A DNA stretch of 64,000 nucleotides from CAYNEI01 sp964396185. Its GTDB lineage: Archaea; Thermoplasmatota; SW-10-69-26. Positions within the stretch are counted from its first letter, which is position 1. The number at the start of each line of letters is the position of its first letter. Both the position numbers and the translations under genes were made by a program. The DNA lies in assembly GCA_964396185.1 (NCBI GenBank), contig CAYNEI010000006.1:23254-87253 (forward strand), in the 5' to 3' direction. The notes beneath the pieces were generated by a model. That model was given only the letters and a program-made list of their open reading frames with translations. It did no database searches and had not been told where the DNA came from. Shown here in pieces: positions 6,836-15,971 of this stretch.

Positions 6836-8803
6836 GTGCATGAGATCCTCGTCCCCGACGCCAGCGTGCTCGTCTCCGGCCGCTTGACCCACCTGGTCGA
6901 GACCGGCGAGCTGCGCGACGTCGACATCGTGGTCCCAGAAGCCGTGCTCGCCCAGCTTGAGTACAACGCAGTCGAGGGCCGCGAGTCCGGCGTGACCGGC
7001 ATCGACGAGATCGAGCACCTCCAGCGCCTGGCCGAGACCGAGCCTATCCGCATCTTCTTCCAGGGCGAGCGCCCGCACCCGCGATCGCTGGACAACGAGA
7101 CCGAGCTGCGCGGCCTGATCCGCCAGGTCACCGAGCACGAAGGCGGCACGCTGGTCACCAGTGACCGGGTGCAAGCCCACGTCAGCCGCGCCCGGGGCCT
7201 GGAAGTCTGGTACCTCCACCCGTGGGGTGACCAGGAGGAGCCCGACCCCGACGACCTGGAGCTCTTCGGGTACTTCGACGACGAGACCATGAGCGTGCAC
7301 CTCAAGGCAGACTGCCGCCCCATCGTCAAGCGGGGCACGCCGGGCACCATGCAGCTCCAACGCCTCGGCGAGGCGCTCATGACCCACGAGGCCATCAGCC
7401 GCATGGCCCGCGAGATCATCGAGGCCGCCCGCCGGGACCCCGACTCCTTCGTGGAGATCGAGCGGCCCGGAGCCACGGTGTGCCAACTCGGCCCCGTGCG
7501 CGTGGCCATCAGCCGACCCCCGTTCTCCGACGGCATCGAGATCACCGCCACGCGCCCCGTCGTGCGCTTAGGGCTCGAGGACTACGATCTGCCCGGCGAG
7601 ATCCTGCAGCGCACCATCGATGGCTCCCGCGGCATCTTCATCAGCGGACCACCCGGCTCGGGGAAATCCACCTTCGCCCAGGCCTTGGCCGACCGCCTCC
7701 ACGAGGAGGACACGGTGGTCAAGACCATGGAGTCCCCGCGTGATCTCCAGGTGGACCCAGAGATCACCCAGTACGCGCCCTTGGACGGCTCCATGGAGCT
7801 CACAGGCGACGTCCTGCTGCTGGTCCGCCCGGACTACGTCATCTACGATGAGGTGCGCAAGACCGAGGACTTCTCCACCTTCGCGGACATGCGCCTGGCC
7901 GGTGTTGGCCTGGTGGGTGTCACCCACGCCAACCGCGCTATCGATGCGGTCCAACGCCTGCTCGGCCGCGTCGAGCTGGGCATGATCCCCCAGGTGGTGG
8001 ACACGGTCGTCCACATCCACCAGGGCCAGATCGATCAGATCCTCGAGCTCGAGCTGACGGTCAAGGTACCAGCCGGCATGACCGAGCAGGACCTGGCCCG
8101 ACCCATCGTGGTGGTCAAGGACCACAAGACGAAGCGAGCTAGCTACGAGATCTACACGTACGGTGAGCAGACCGTCGTCATGCCCATCGAGAAGATCGGG
8201 CAAGGAGGCCAGGCGGACAAGCGGGACAAGCTGGCTGGCGACCAGCTCGCCTACCAGCTCAACCGACACATCGAGGGCAAGTTCGACGTCGAGATGACCA
8301 GCGCCAACCGGGCCACGATCTACGTCGAGGACTGGGAGATCGGCAACGTCATCGGCTCCGGCGGCAGCAACGTCAAGCGCCTGGAGAACCAGGTCGGCCT
8401 CAAGCTCGACATCCGCACCTTCGCCGAACGGCGCGAAGAGCAGCGCAGCCAAGGCGGCGGCAACGCCTCGCCTAGCGGCGGGGACGGCGGTTCTCACGCA
8501 GGTGGACGCGGCGACAGCGATGGCGGTGGCGGTGGCGGGGGTGGCGGGGGAGACTGGGCGGCCAGCGGTGCCCATGGCTACCAGGAGATCCGACCCCAGC
8601 CCCGGCAGAGCCGCAAGAACCTGGTGCTCGTGCTCGACCCCGAGCTCGCTGGCGACAACGGCCAGGTCTGCATCGAGGACGAGGTGCTCTTCGAGGCCAC
8701 CGTGGGACGCAACGGCGAGATCCGCGTGCGCCGCAAGAGCCGCGAGGGCCAAGAGCTCGAGCGCGCCTTCGCGGATGGCCGCGACGTGGTTGTGCGGATC
8801 TGA
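6836..8803 (+). CDS. PIN-ATPase-KH protein (COG1855 family)
   Basis: A 655-residue protein with the domain order of an archaea-restricted family. Residues about 1-140 form a PIN nuclease domain (VPDASVLVSGRL, VTSDRVQAH). Residues about 260-400 form a PilT/VirB11-like ATPase with Walker A GPPGSGKST (about 270), a Walker B-like acidic strand in PDYVIYDEVRK and a sensor segment GVTHANR. Residues about 490-530 are a KH domain with the GxxG-type loop IGSGGSNVK. A Gly/Ser-rich linker (about 540-580) precedes a conserved C-terminal beta domain. It is probably an RNA-processing or RNA-surveillance ATPase; the exact role is not established. The start is GTG; no better in-frame start was seen. Confidence 0.88.
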   Translation: MHEILVPDASVLVSGRLTHLVETGELRDVDIVVPEAVLAQLEYNAVEGRESGVTGIDEIEHLQRLAETEPIRIFFQGERPHPRSLDNETELRGLIRQVTEHEGGTLVTSDRVQAHVSRARGLEVWYLHPWGDQEEPDPDDLELFGYFDDETMSVHLKADCRPIVKRGTPGTMQLQRLGEALMTHEAISRMAREIIEAARRDPDSFVEIERPGATVCQLGPVRVAISRPPFSDGIEITATRPVVRLGLEDYDLPGEILQRTIDGSRGIFISGPPGSGKSTFAQALADRLHEEDTVVKTMESPRDLQVDPEITQYAPLDGSMELTGDVLLLVRPDYVIYDEVRKTEDFSTFADMRLAGVGLVGVTHANRAIDAVQRLLGRVELGMIPQVVDTVVHIHQGQIDQILELELTVKVPAGMTEQDLARPIVVVKDHKTKRASYEIYTYGEQTVVMPIEKIGQGGQADKRDKLAGDQLAYQLNRHIEGKFDVEMTSANRATIYVEDWEIGNVIGSGGSNVKRLENQVGLKLDIRTFAERREEQRSQGGGNASPSGGDGGSHAGGRGDSDGGGGGGGGGGDWAASGAHGYQEIRPQPRQSRKNLVLVLDPELAGDNGQVCIEDEVLFEATVGRNGEIRVRRKSREGQELERAFADGRDVVVRI

Positions 8804-8830
8804 TCAGCAGACTTGGCGAAGAAGAGGGAG

Positions 8831-8859
8831 ACCGGCGAGCCCGGGCCGGGCCCGCCGGT
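8831..8859. terminator. Strong hairpin between convergent genes
   Basis: ACCGGCG/CGCCGGT (7 bp) encloses GCCCGG/CCGGGC (6 bp) with a single A/C mismatch and a one-base loop. On the minus strand it is followed by the pyrimidine tract CTCCCTCTTCTTC. It lies between the stops of the PIN-ATPase and the LamG gene and probably ends the minus-strand transcript. Confidence 0.5.
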
Positions 8860-8878
8860 TGTCAGACTGGCTCCCAGC

Positions 8879-11524
8879 TCAGCAGTTCGGTTGGGAGGCC
8901 AGGTCCGTGGGCACGAAGCCCAGGTCCATCACGAAGCTCGCGGTGGTCGACACAGGATCGACCAGGTAGAGCTCGCTACCGCTGTTCGCCCAGAGCTCAC
9001 CGTCGCAGTCGAAGGCGAGCCCGTCGACGGCGGTGCCTTGGAAGCCGAAGAGGTTCAGGCTCCCGAGGAACGTCTGCTGGCCGGTGGCTTTGTTCACCGT
9101 GACCAGGCCCGGGCCCGTCCAGTCGCTGAACAGGATCGTACCGTACATGACCCCGGTGGATGGGCTCGTGGCGATGTCCCCGCCCAGCACGCCGCCGGCA
9201 GCGTCGGTGCCGATGTAGGTGATGGCTACGCCTGGCTCGATGCTGTAGAAGTCCGCGGTGTTCGGCTGGCCGAAGTAGAGCAGCCCGTCGCGGCCCTCGC
9301 CCAGTGCGGTGCCCTTGAATGTTGGCAGGGCGTTCATCACGCCGTTGCCGCTGCCGAGGGTGTACTCGTTGAGATCCCCCGGGTGGTCGGCGAAGTAGAG
9401 ACGGTCAGCGCCCTCGTTGGCCGCGAGGTTGTACCCGGCGACCGAGGAGGTCTCCTGGACGGTCAGGGCCAGGTTCGTGTCGATGCCGTAGATTGCATCT
9501 CCTGGGACGGTGGCGTAGATGGTCGGTTTGGGTTCGAGGTTCTCGCAGAGGATCAGCGTGAGCTGCAGGTAGTCCACGCTACTGTCGTCGGCGAGGAAGA
9601 AGTCGAACCAGCCGTCCTGGTTGAGCTGGCCAAGCATGCCGGGGATGGTCGAGAGATCCCAGGAGACGTCCTGGTCCCACTGGAAGCCTGGCACGTCCGT
9701 GACGCGCCGCTGCTCCCAGAAGTCGCCGTTCCCATCCATCTTGAGCTTGATCCCGTCGTTGTGGGCCAGGCCGTTTCGCTGGCTGGCCTTGAACGTCAGG
9801 ATGGCACCCTGGATGCTGCCCGCGTACGGGGCCAGATCGAAGGTGTGGCCGAAGCAGCGGTCCCAGGAGGTCCCGTCGAAGTTGGGCGCCGGACCGTTCG
9901 AGCAGGTCTGCAAGCGGTTCTGCAGCATGGCGCTTGGGTCTGCGGGCTCGGCGCCGTCGCTGGTGTCGAAGTCGTCGACCCGGCCGGCTTGGAGCGTGAC
10001 GTCACCGACGTCGTCGCAGTCCTGCTTGCACTTGCCCGCGCTCTCGGCGAAGGAGAGGCGCTCGACCTCCTCGGGGCCCAGTACGCGATCGAAGAGCTCG
10101 ACCTCGTCGAGCGCGCCGGTGAAGTGGCCTGGCAGGTACATGTCGCCGGCGCCCAGGGTCAGGGGCTGGCCGTTGGACCAGTCGTTGCCCGGGAGCACGC
10201 CGGTGACGGTGTCCACCGGTTGCCCGTCCACGTAGAACACGATCTCGTTGGCGCCGCGGTCGAAGGTGACAGCCACGAGGCTCCAGTCGCCCGGCGTGAG
10301 CTCTGCCGCGCATCCGGTGCACGTGACCGTGTTGAACACGTTGGTGGCGGTGGAGTAGCTGAACGCGAGCGTGCCCAGCCAGAGGCTGAACTGGTAGCCG
10401 TGAGCGCCGGCGCCGGTCTGGACGTCGGTGGCCATCTTGTCCACGATGGGGTGGGCGGCCGCCGTCGCGTTGGGTTGGATCCAGGCATCGATGCTGATGC
10501 TGCTGGTCCCCATGTCCAGGGCGTTGTGGTCGGGCACCGTGACCCGGTCATCCACGCCATCGAAGTGGAGCGCGCCGTCCACCATGCCGGTGATGTGCTG
10601 GGGGCCGCTCAGCCCTGGCGTGTTGACCGGGGAGAGATCCCCGTGGTGGGTGCCGAGCCGGTCGAAGGCCGTGACGCCTTGGCCCTCGTCCATGCTCCAC
10701 CAGGCGGTCATGCTTGCCGGGGCCTCGGTGCAGGGGCAGGTGTAGATCGTCAGGCGGATCCAGTCCACGGCCGTGTCGTCGGCGATCCGGACGTCCAGGA
10801 ACTCGTTCTGGTTGAGACCGTCGATCAGGCTCGTGGTCCCGCCGCCCTGGCTGATGCGGTTGGGCAGGTTCTTCAGGTTGAGGCTGATCACCGCCTCGTC
10901 GACCTGGCCAGGACGCCAGACGCCGTCGACCAGACCGGGTTGGCCGGTGCGGTCCCCGATGGGGTGGGTCCAGTCGCGCCAGGTGGTCGCGTCCCCGCCG
11001 GCGCCGAGCTGGAGGCCATCGTTGGACGCAAGGTAGCCCTCTGCGCGCATGTGGATGTCGAGGAACGCCCCGACGATGTAGCCGTCGAGTCCGCTGAAGC
11101 TGTGCATGAACTGGACGTCGTTGCCAGCTTGATCGAAGTCGCGCGATCCCCCTGGATGGGCCTGGGAGAGCGCGGTGCGCGGGGTGGTCTGCTCCCCGGG
11201 ATCGCCGGCGTGGAAGTCGTCGGCCTGACCAGCCGACGTGCCCGAGGCCTCGACAGGCTCAGGGCACGGGCAGATCTCGTGGCCGCCGATGCGCTCGTGC
11301 ACGGCGTCGAAGAAGGGTAGGAGCTGGTGGGCGATGGGGCCAGAGATCTTCGCGCCCTCTTCGTCCAAGCTGGCCACGCGCTCGTCGTCCGGCGTCTCGT
11401 ACGGGTCGACTACGTAGTACGGGTCGATCTGGGCCGGTGCAAGCGGCGCGATCAGCCCGGCGGTCAACAGCAGGCTCGCGGCGACCAGGGTCGCCAGGGG
11501 TCCGATCCGGTGCTTCTGGATCAT
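8879..11524 (-). CDS. Secreted LamG-domain protein with flanking duplicated modules
   Basis: An 881-residue exported protein; the signal peptide runs to about residue 31 (LLLTAGLIAPLAPAQ) with no lipobox. A module at residues about 99-260 and another at about 513-660 are related: both have DDF...GxxxxxW, WDL/LNLKNLP, a glycine-rich turn and a closing VDxxxLTxxxC. Between them (about 275-500) is a LamG/concanavalin-like jelly roll (WSMDEGQGVTAFDRLG, FDGVDDRVTVPDH, IDAWIQPN, VAVTFDRGANEIVFYVDGQ), usually a glycan-binding fold. The last 220 residues look like a beta-propeller (YGIDTNLA, DRLYFADHPGDLNEY, DGLAFDCDGELWANSGSELYLVD). GGCGGAGGAG just upstream supports the ATG at 11524. No anchor is seen. 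Confidence 0.8.
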   Translation of the reverse strand: MIQKHRIGPLATLVAASLLLTAGLIAPLAPAQIDPYYVVDPYETPDDERVASLDEEGAKISGPIAHQLLPFFDAVHERIGGHEICPCPEPVEASGTSAGQADDFHAGDPGEQTTPRTALSQAHPGGSRDFDQAGNDVQFMHSFSGLDGYIVGAFLDIHMRAEGYLASNDGLQLGAGGDATTWRDWTHPIGDRTGQPGLVDGVWRPGQVDEAVISLNLKNLPNRISQGGGTTSLIDGLNQNEFLDVRIADDTAVDWIRLTIYTCPCTEAPASMTAWWSMDEGQGVTAFDRLGTHHGDLSPVNTPGLSGPQHITGMVDGALHFDGVDDRVTVPDHNALDMGTSSISIDAWIQPNATAAAHPIVDKMATDVQTGAGAHGYQFSLWLGTLAFSYSTATNVFNTVTCTGCAAELTPGDWSLVAVTFDRGANEIVFYVDGQPVDTVTGVLPGNDWSNGQPLTLGAGDMYLPGHFTGALDEVELFDRVLGPEEVERLSFAESAGKCKQDCDDVGDVTLQAGRVDDFDTSDGAEPADPSAMLQNRLQTCSNGPAPNFDGTSWDRCFGHTFDLAPYAGSIQGAILTFKASQRNGLAHNDGIKLKMDGNGDFWEQRRVTDVPGFQWDQDVSWDLSTIPGMLGQLNQDGWFDFFLADDSSVDYLQLTLILCENLEPKPTIYATVPGDAIYGIDTNLALTVQETSSVAGYNLAANEGADRLYFADHPGDLNEYTLGSGNGVMNALPTFKGTALGEGRDGLLYFGQPNTADFYSIEPGVAITYIGTDAAGGVLGGDIATSPSTGVMYGTILFSDWTGPGLVTVNKATGQQTFLGSLNLFGFQGTAVDGLAFDCDGELWANSGSELYLVDPVSTTASFVMDLGFVPTDLASQPNC

Positions 11525-11532
11525 GTCGTTGT

Positions 11533-11710
11533 CTCCTCCGCCTGCGCCGGCGGGGAGTCGAACGACTCGCTCGCCTCCATGAACGACCGCCATGCGCCTC
11601 CCTACTTGCGCAGCCCCTCGGCTGCACAGCCCTGTAGTGCCTCCTCAGGCCCCCCGGGGCCTCCCTCAGCGGAAGGGAGAGGGCCCCGAAGCCGCTGAGC
11701 CTATATGAAG
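11533..11710 (-). promoter_or_regulatory. Structured 5' region of the LamG gene
   Basis: A ribosome-binding sequence GGAGGAG lies 8-9 nt before the ATG at 11524. Further upstream are three perfect hairpins: 11610-11625 (GCAGCC/GGCTGC, 4-nt loop), 11647-11662 (AGGCCCC/GGGGCCT) and 11665-11699 (CTCAGCGG/CCGCTGAG). A two-way TATA-like CATATAG at 11701-11707 would start a transcript near 11678, putting at least two hairpins in the leader. Confidence 0.45.
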
Positions 11711-11806
11711 CTGCGCTACGGCGTGCTCCACCACTGCGGGACCGGACGATCTCTTCACCGCTGAGGAGCACCGAGCTTTGAAGTACCCTGGCCCGAACCG
11801 ACATGC

Positions 11807-12703
11807 GTGCCCGTCAGCACGCGCGCTGGCTCCCCCGCGCCAGCCCTGGTCCTCGCCTTCCTCGTGCTCCTGCCAGCCATCGCTACGGCAGCGACCACGA
11901 CCGGCCGAGGCATCGCTGGCTCGGGGCCTCTGGAGATGGCTTACCTGCCGGTGAGCCTGCTCCTCTTCGCCGCGCTCTTGGCCCGCCAGCTCGCCGTGGT
12001 CTCCAAGCCGACGCGCCGGGCCATCGCTGCCGTTCAAGGGGTGGGCGGCGCCTTCGTCGCCTTCGAGGGCGCCCGCGTGCTCTCCACGCTCTGGCTCCTA
12101 TGGGGTCCTCGGCTGATCCCGGACGAGACCCTGGCCTGGACCATGGGCGCCTCCCTGCTCGCCCTGATCGGTGGCCTGGGTGCCATGATCCACGGGATCC
12201 GAGCCTCCATCGGCGACAAGCGCCTGCGACGTGCGAGCCTCTTAGCAGGCATCGGCCTGGCTGCCACGCCGCTGGTCCCCTGGATCCTGCTCACCGGCAA
12301 CGGGTCGGCGGTGCTCCTGTTCAACGACTTCAGTGATCCCGGCTTCTCCGATTTCCCTGGAGATGGCTGGATCCTGGCCGCGCTCTGGACCATCGTGGCT
12401 GGCCTGGCCATCATCGTGCTCACCGGGCTGATCGCAGGGCCCGAGGGCGATCCCGGCGGCGGGGGCCATAGGCTCGCTGGCGGGCTCGGTGTGGCCGCCG
12501 TGGTCGCCGCCCACGGGGTGCTCGTCTGGCGCGTGCTCGACCTGAGCGAAGCCTTCGAGGGAGGATCGCTCTGGCCGGGGTTCAACGCCATCCCCCTGAT
12601 GCTGGCGCTGGCTGCTGGCTATCTCTTGTCCAGGCCCCGCAGCGAGCCGGAGCCCGAGCCAGGCACGATGCGCGCTTTCCAGGTCACCTCGCCTGGCCGC
12701 TGA
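11807..12703 (+). CDS. Polytopic membrane protein, function unknown
   Basis: A 298-residue membrane protein with seven hydrophobic segments: about residues 12-30, 44-62, 72-100, 114-130, 145-163, 189-210 and 226-280. Short charged loops separate them (SKPTRRA, GIRASIGDKRLRRAS), giving a positive-inside pattern. A periplasm-like acidic loop FNDFSDPGFSDFPGDG precedes segment six. There is no recognisable catalytic motif and no family is assigned. The tail is proline/glutamate-rich. The start is GTG at 11807; an ATG four bases upstream is in another frame. It is divergent from the LamG gene. Confidence 0.6.
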   Translation: MPVSTRAGSPAPALVLAFLVLLPAIATAATTTGRGIAGSGPLEMAYLPVSLLLFAALLARQLAVVSKPTRRAIAAVQGVGGAFVAFEGARVLSTLWLLWGPRLIPDETLAWTMGASLLALIGGLGAMIHGIRASIGDKRLRRASLLAGIGLAATPLVPWILLTGNGSAVLLFNDFSDPGFSDFPGDGWILAALWTIVAGLAIIVLTGLIAGPEGDPGGGGHRLAGGLGVAAVVAAHGVLVWRVLDLSEAFEGGSLWPGFNAIPLMLALAAGYLLSRPRSEPEPEPGTMRAFQVTSPGR

Positions 12704-12720
12704 CCCCTGTGAGCAGAGCT

Positions 12721-13131
12721 TCAAGCCTCGACCAGATGCCCCTCCAGAGCTTCCCGGAACCGCTTCGGGATAGGGGTGGCCTCGAAGGCGTCATCCACCG
12801 TGACCCGGGTCACGTCCCCCTCGGCCACCAGCTTGCCCGTGGCCTGCTCGAAAGCCTGGAAGCGGAAGCACATGGAGCTGGTGCCCAGGCGCGAGACGGT
12901 CACCTGGATCGTGAGCCGGTCACCGGCCTTGACCGGGGCCCGGAAGTCCACGTCCACGTTGACCACCGGCACCTTGACCCCCACGTCTGCGAGCAGGTTC
13001 TTGTCATCGAAGCCGAGCTCCTCGACGAAGTCCTCGTAGGCCTGATGGAAGTAGTCGATGTAGTGCGGGTGGTAGATGATACCCGCCCGGTCGATGTGAC
13101 CGAAGTAGACTTTCTGGGTCTTCGTGAACAT
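12721..13131 (-). CDS. Acyl-CoA thioesterase of the 4HBT hot-dog family
   Basis: A 136-residue single hot-dog domain. The diagnostic stretch is YFGHIDRAGIIYHPHYIDYFHQAYEDF, in which the Asp of HIDRAGIIYH is the catalytic acid of YbgC/4-hydroxybenzoyl-CoA thioesterases and the following Tyr/His line the active site. VDVDFRAPVKAGDRLTI is the central strand pair. It hydrolyses acyl-CoA thioesters; chain preference is unknown. Length is typical. It may act in the same acyl-CoA pool as the synthetase at 3092-5059, but the two are not linked in an operon. Confidence 0.88.
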   Translation of the reverse strand: MFTKTQKVYFGHIDRAGIIYHPHYIDYFHQAYEDFVEELGFDDKNLLADVGVKVPVVNVDVDFRAPVKAGDRLTIQVTVSRLGTSSMCFRFQAFEQATGKLVAEGDVTRVTVDDAFEATPIPKRFREALEGHLVEA

Positions 13132-13215
13132 GGGCGCGGATGCTCCACATCCGCTATCAGGGTCACGGGTTGTCGCAAGCCACCTGCTCGTAGTCTCAGG
13201 CTGCGAGGCGACACG

Positions 13216-14361
13216 TCACCCGATCGCGGCTTCCAGGGCCCCCAGGGGCACCCGCAGGATCCGATCATCCTGGGGGCCAGGCGTTCCTCGGCCATCCTGG
13301 TTGCTCGTGCCTACGTAGAGCGCGTCGTCGGGGCCCCAGCTCACAGCGCGCAACCGGCCGAAGTCCCCCTCGAAGAGCACGTGCTCCTCACCGATCCACG
13401 GAGGAGCATCCAGGGTCTCGAAGAGGTGGAGCTGGGCCGCCTTGAGCGTCGCGAACACGAAGGCACCGTGCAGGGGTGAGCCGGGCGCGTCGATGAACGC
13501 CGCGCCTGCAGGGGCCACGGTCCCGCCTGGCCCACTGGACCAGACCGCTGGCTCGTAGGCCCCGCCACCATCGCTTGGCCCCCTGGCCTCGGGCCAGCCG
13601 TAGTTCAGCCCGGCCTGGATCCGGTTGACCTCGTCGTGGTTCTCCGGCCCGTGCTCGGTGATCCACACCTCGCCGGTGTCGGGGTGGATGGCCATGCCCT
13701 GGGGGTTGCGGTGGCCGATGGTGTAGACGGCCGGATCCCAACCCTGGCCGCCTGCTCCTGCCGGGCGACCGTCGGCATGCATCCGCAGTACTTTGCCGTT
13801 GCGTGAGCTGGGATCCTGGGCGGTGGAGCGCTCGGTGGCATCGCCCATGGTGACCAGCAGGCCGCCCTCGGGGTCCCAGGTCAGCCGGCAGCCGTCGTGG
13901 AGCGAGGCTGCATCCATCCCGTCCAACAGGACCTGGTCCAGGCTTCCCTGGCCGTCGGTGGTGCGGTAGCGAGCCACGACGTTCTCGGCTCCGCCGCCCG
14001 CGGGGTCCTCGCGGGTGTAGCAGAGGTAGATGAACGGTTCGTCGGGGAACCCAGGGTCCAGGGCCATGCCCATCAAGCCTGCCTCGGCGTGCTCCTCTGC
14101 AGGCACGCGGGCCCACAGCGTGGGCTCGTCTGCTCCGGGGGCCAGGGTGAGCACCCGGCCGGCGCGCTCGGTGAAGAACAGCGTACCATCGGGAGCAAAC
14201 GCGATCTCCCACACCGTGTCCAAGCCCGTGGCCACGACGCTGACCTCGTCCTCTCCGGCATCCCCTGGTCCAGGCAGCTCACCCGTCTCCGGGCCAGGGG
14301 TGCGCAGGCAGCCCTGGAGACCCAGCAAGAGCACGAGGAGCAGCGCGATCCAGCGACGCAT
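13216..14361 (-). CDS. Glucose/sorbosone dehydrogenase-like (GSDH) lipoprotein
   Basis: A 381-residue lipoprotein. The signal sequence RRWIALLLVLLLGLQGC ends in a lipobox, followed by a Pro/Gly/Glu linker. The body is a PQQ-type six-bladed propeller of the GSDH family: VWEIAFAPDGTLFFTERAGR (blade 1), LMGMALDPGFPDEPFIYLCYT, LHDGCRLTWDPEGGLLVTMGD, YTIGHRNPQGMAIHPDTGEVWITEHGP and DEVNRIQAGLNYGWP are family hallmarks. These enzymes oxidise aldose sugars outside the cell using PQQ, but many members are uncharacterised. The ATG at 14361 is chosen over upstream in-frame starts because it begins the signal peptide. Confidence 0.88.
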   Translation of the reverse strand: MRRWIALLLVLLLGLQGCLRTPGPETGELPGPGDAGEDEVSVVATGLDTVWEIAFAPDGTLFFTERAGRVLTLAPGADEPTLWARVPAEEHAEAGLMGMALDPGFPDEPFIYLCYTREDPAGGGAENVVARYRTTDGQGSLDQVLLDGMDAASLHDGCRLTWDPEGGLLVTMGDATERSTAQDPSSRNGKVLRMHADGRPAGAGGQGWDPAVYTIGHRNPQGMAIHPDTGEVWITEHGPENHDEVNRIQAGLNYGWPEARGPSDGGGAYEPAVWSSGPGGTVAPAGAAFIDAPGSPLHGAFVFATLKAAQLHLFETLDAPPWIGEEHVLFEGDFGRLRAVSWGPDDALYVGTSNQDGRGTPGPQDDRILRVPLGALEAAIG

Positions 14362-14475
14362 CGCTCGATGACGCTCGCCGGGAGGCATGAGGCTTGCTGT
14401 CCGCGGGCACCGGGCCCGAGAGCGGCCGTTCAGGGGCATACCTTGATAACCCATCGAGCCTCCTGGGAGACCACC

Positions 14476-14769
14476 ATGCCTGAGAGCGCGCCGGGCCAGG
14501 GCTACGTGCTGGAGCTCTGCGCCAAGAAGGCGGCCTACGAGGCCACCCCCGAGCGCGAGCTCAGCCTCGACCTCGACCAGGTTGCCGAGGCCCTCGAGGG
14601 GGCCGGGATCCCGGTGCTCACCAACGCTGGCGTGCTCCTGGTGGCCCAAGCCGGGCCCGTGGAGCTCTCCATCTTCGAGTCCGGCCGTCTGCTCCTGAAA
14701 ACCGACCAGCGCGAGCTGGCCAGCCAGGTCTCTCAAGCGACCTACGAGCTCCTGGAGGCCGTGGCATGA
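14476..14769 (+). CDS. Small protein coupled to a cysteine desulfurase-like gene
   Basis: A 97-residue soluble protein. Family not recognised with certainty. The core VELSIFESGRLLLKTDQRELA followed by a helix resembles one half-repeat of the TBP/Pcc1-type fold (strand, 'IFxSGRLxLKT', helix), so a small alpha/beta dimerising protein is plausible; this is inference only. Its stop overlaps the ATG of the next gene (ATGA, 14766-14769), so it is translationally coupled and may be a partner or sulfur acceptor for that enzyme. ACCACC ATG at 14476 gives no obvious ribosome-binding site. Confidence 0.7.
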   Translation: MPESAPGQGYVLELCAKKAAYEATPERELSLDLDQVAEALEGAGIPVLTNAGVLLVAQAGPVELSIFESGRLLLKTDQRELASQVSQATYELLEAVA

Positions 14770-15971
14770 CGCCCAAGGAGTTGCGCGCGCTCATCCCCTT
14801 GCTCGAGGCACCCGACCCACCGATCTACTTCGACAACGCGTGCATGACCCTCAAGCCTCGACCCGTCATCGAGGCTATCGCCCGGTACTACGAGCAGACC
14901 CCTGTCTGTGCGGGGCGCGCGACCTACGAGCTCTCTCGCCGGGTCAGCGAGCAGGTGGCCGCCTCCCGTCAGGCCATGGCGGGCCTGCTGGGGGCCGAGA
15001 GCCCCGATGAGATCGTCTTCACCCGCAACACCACCGAGGCCATCAACCTCGCCCTCCAGGGCCTGGAGCTTCCCACCGGCTCCACGCTGGTCACGACCGA
15101 TCGCGAGCACAACTCCAACCTGGTGCCCCTGCAGCGCCTGGCCAAGCAAGGCCACGACCTCGTGGTGCTCCCCTCCACCGACCAGGGAGCCTTCGATCTC
15201 GATGCCTTGGAAGCCGTCTTGCGCGAACGCGACGTCGCGCTCGTGTCTGTCGTGCACATGAGCAACCTCGACGGCTATGTGACGCCCCTGGCCGAGATCG
15301 TCGAGCTCGCCCACGACCACGGGGCCCTGGTGCTAGCCGACGGTGCCCAGGCGGCCCCCCACCGACCCGTCTCCGTGCGCGATCTGGATGTGGATCTCTA
15401 CGCGCTGAGCATCCACAAGATGATGGGCCCCACAGGCGTGGGCGTGCTCTACGGCAGGCACGAGATCCTGGACGGGCTCGAGCCGCTCATCGTGGGCGGC
15501 TCCACCATCCGCACCACCACTTACGAAGGCTACGAGCTCGACGATGTGCCGGCCCGGTTCGAGGCAGGCCTGCAGGACTACGCGGGCCTGGTGGCAGTGG
15601 CCCCCACCGTCGATGTGCTCGAGCGCATCGGTCTGGACAAGATCCGCACTCACGAACGAGCGCTCAGCCAGCGTCTCGTGGACGGGATCCAGGAGCTCGG
15701 GGGGGCCATCATCGGCTCGCCTGAGGCCCGGGGCAACGGGATCGTCTCCTTCTCCATCGGCTCCCTGGACCCCCAGCAGCTGGCCATCCTGCTCGAGGAC
15801 AAGGGCAACGCTCTGGTCCGCGCGGGCCTGCACTGCATGGACAGCTGGTTCCACGCCCAAGGTCTGGAGGGCTCGTGTAGGGCCAGCCTCTACGCCTACA
15901 ACACGGCCGAGGAGGTGGAGTCGTTCCTGGCGACGCTCCAAGGGATCACGGGCGCGCTCCAGGGGCGATGA
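14766..15971 (+). CDS. Class V aminotransferase, cysteine desulfurase-like (SufS/Csd type)
   Basis: A 401-residue PLP enzyme. N-terminal IYFDNACMTLKPRPVIEA is the family start (usually DNAATS). EIVFTRNTTEAINLAL binds cofactor, TDREHNSNLVPLQRL holds the stacking His, VLADGAQAAPHRPV holds the Asp/Gln pair, and YALSIHKMMGPTGVGVLYG contains the Schiff-base Lys. A Cys in VRAGLHCMDSWFH occupies the position of the SufS persulfide Cys (normally RxGHHCAQP), so sulfur transfer is likely, although the flanking residues differ from textbook SufS. It overlaps both neighbours by ATGA. Confidence 0.85.
   Translation: MTPKELRALIPLLEAPDPPIYFDNACMTLKPRPVIEAIARYYEQTPVCAGRATYELSRRVSEQVAASRQAMAGLLGAESPDEIVFTRNTTEAINLALQGLELPTGSTLVTTDREHNSNLVPLQRLAKQGHDLVVLPSTDQGAFDLDALEAVLRERDVALVSVVHMSNLDGYVTPLAEIVELAHDHGALVLADGAQAAPHRPVSVRDLDVDLYALSIHKMMGPTGVGVLYGRHEILDGLEPLIVGGSTIRTTTYEGYELDDVPARFEAGLQDYAGLVAVAPTVDVLERIGLDKIRTHERALSQRLVDGIQELGGAIIGSPEARGNGIVSFSIGSLDPQQLAILLEDKGNALVRAGLHCMDSWFHAQGLEGSCRASLYAYNTAEEVESFLATLQGITGALQGR

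Noticed and set aside
8813..11320. A very long open frame on the plus strand opposite the LamG gene.
   Set aside because: It mirrors the codon structure of the real gene, has a biased Val/Gly/Glu/Leu/Ala/Arg/Asp composition without domains, and lacks a start signal. The same applies to long antisense frames opposite the CoA synthetase (3233-4918), uvrA (29344-31485), uvrB (35007-37016), EF-1A (39723-40931) and the beta-helix gene (49198-52446).
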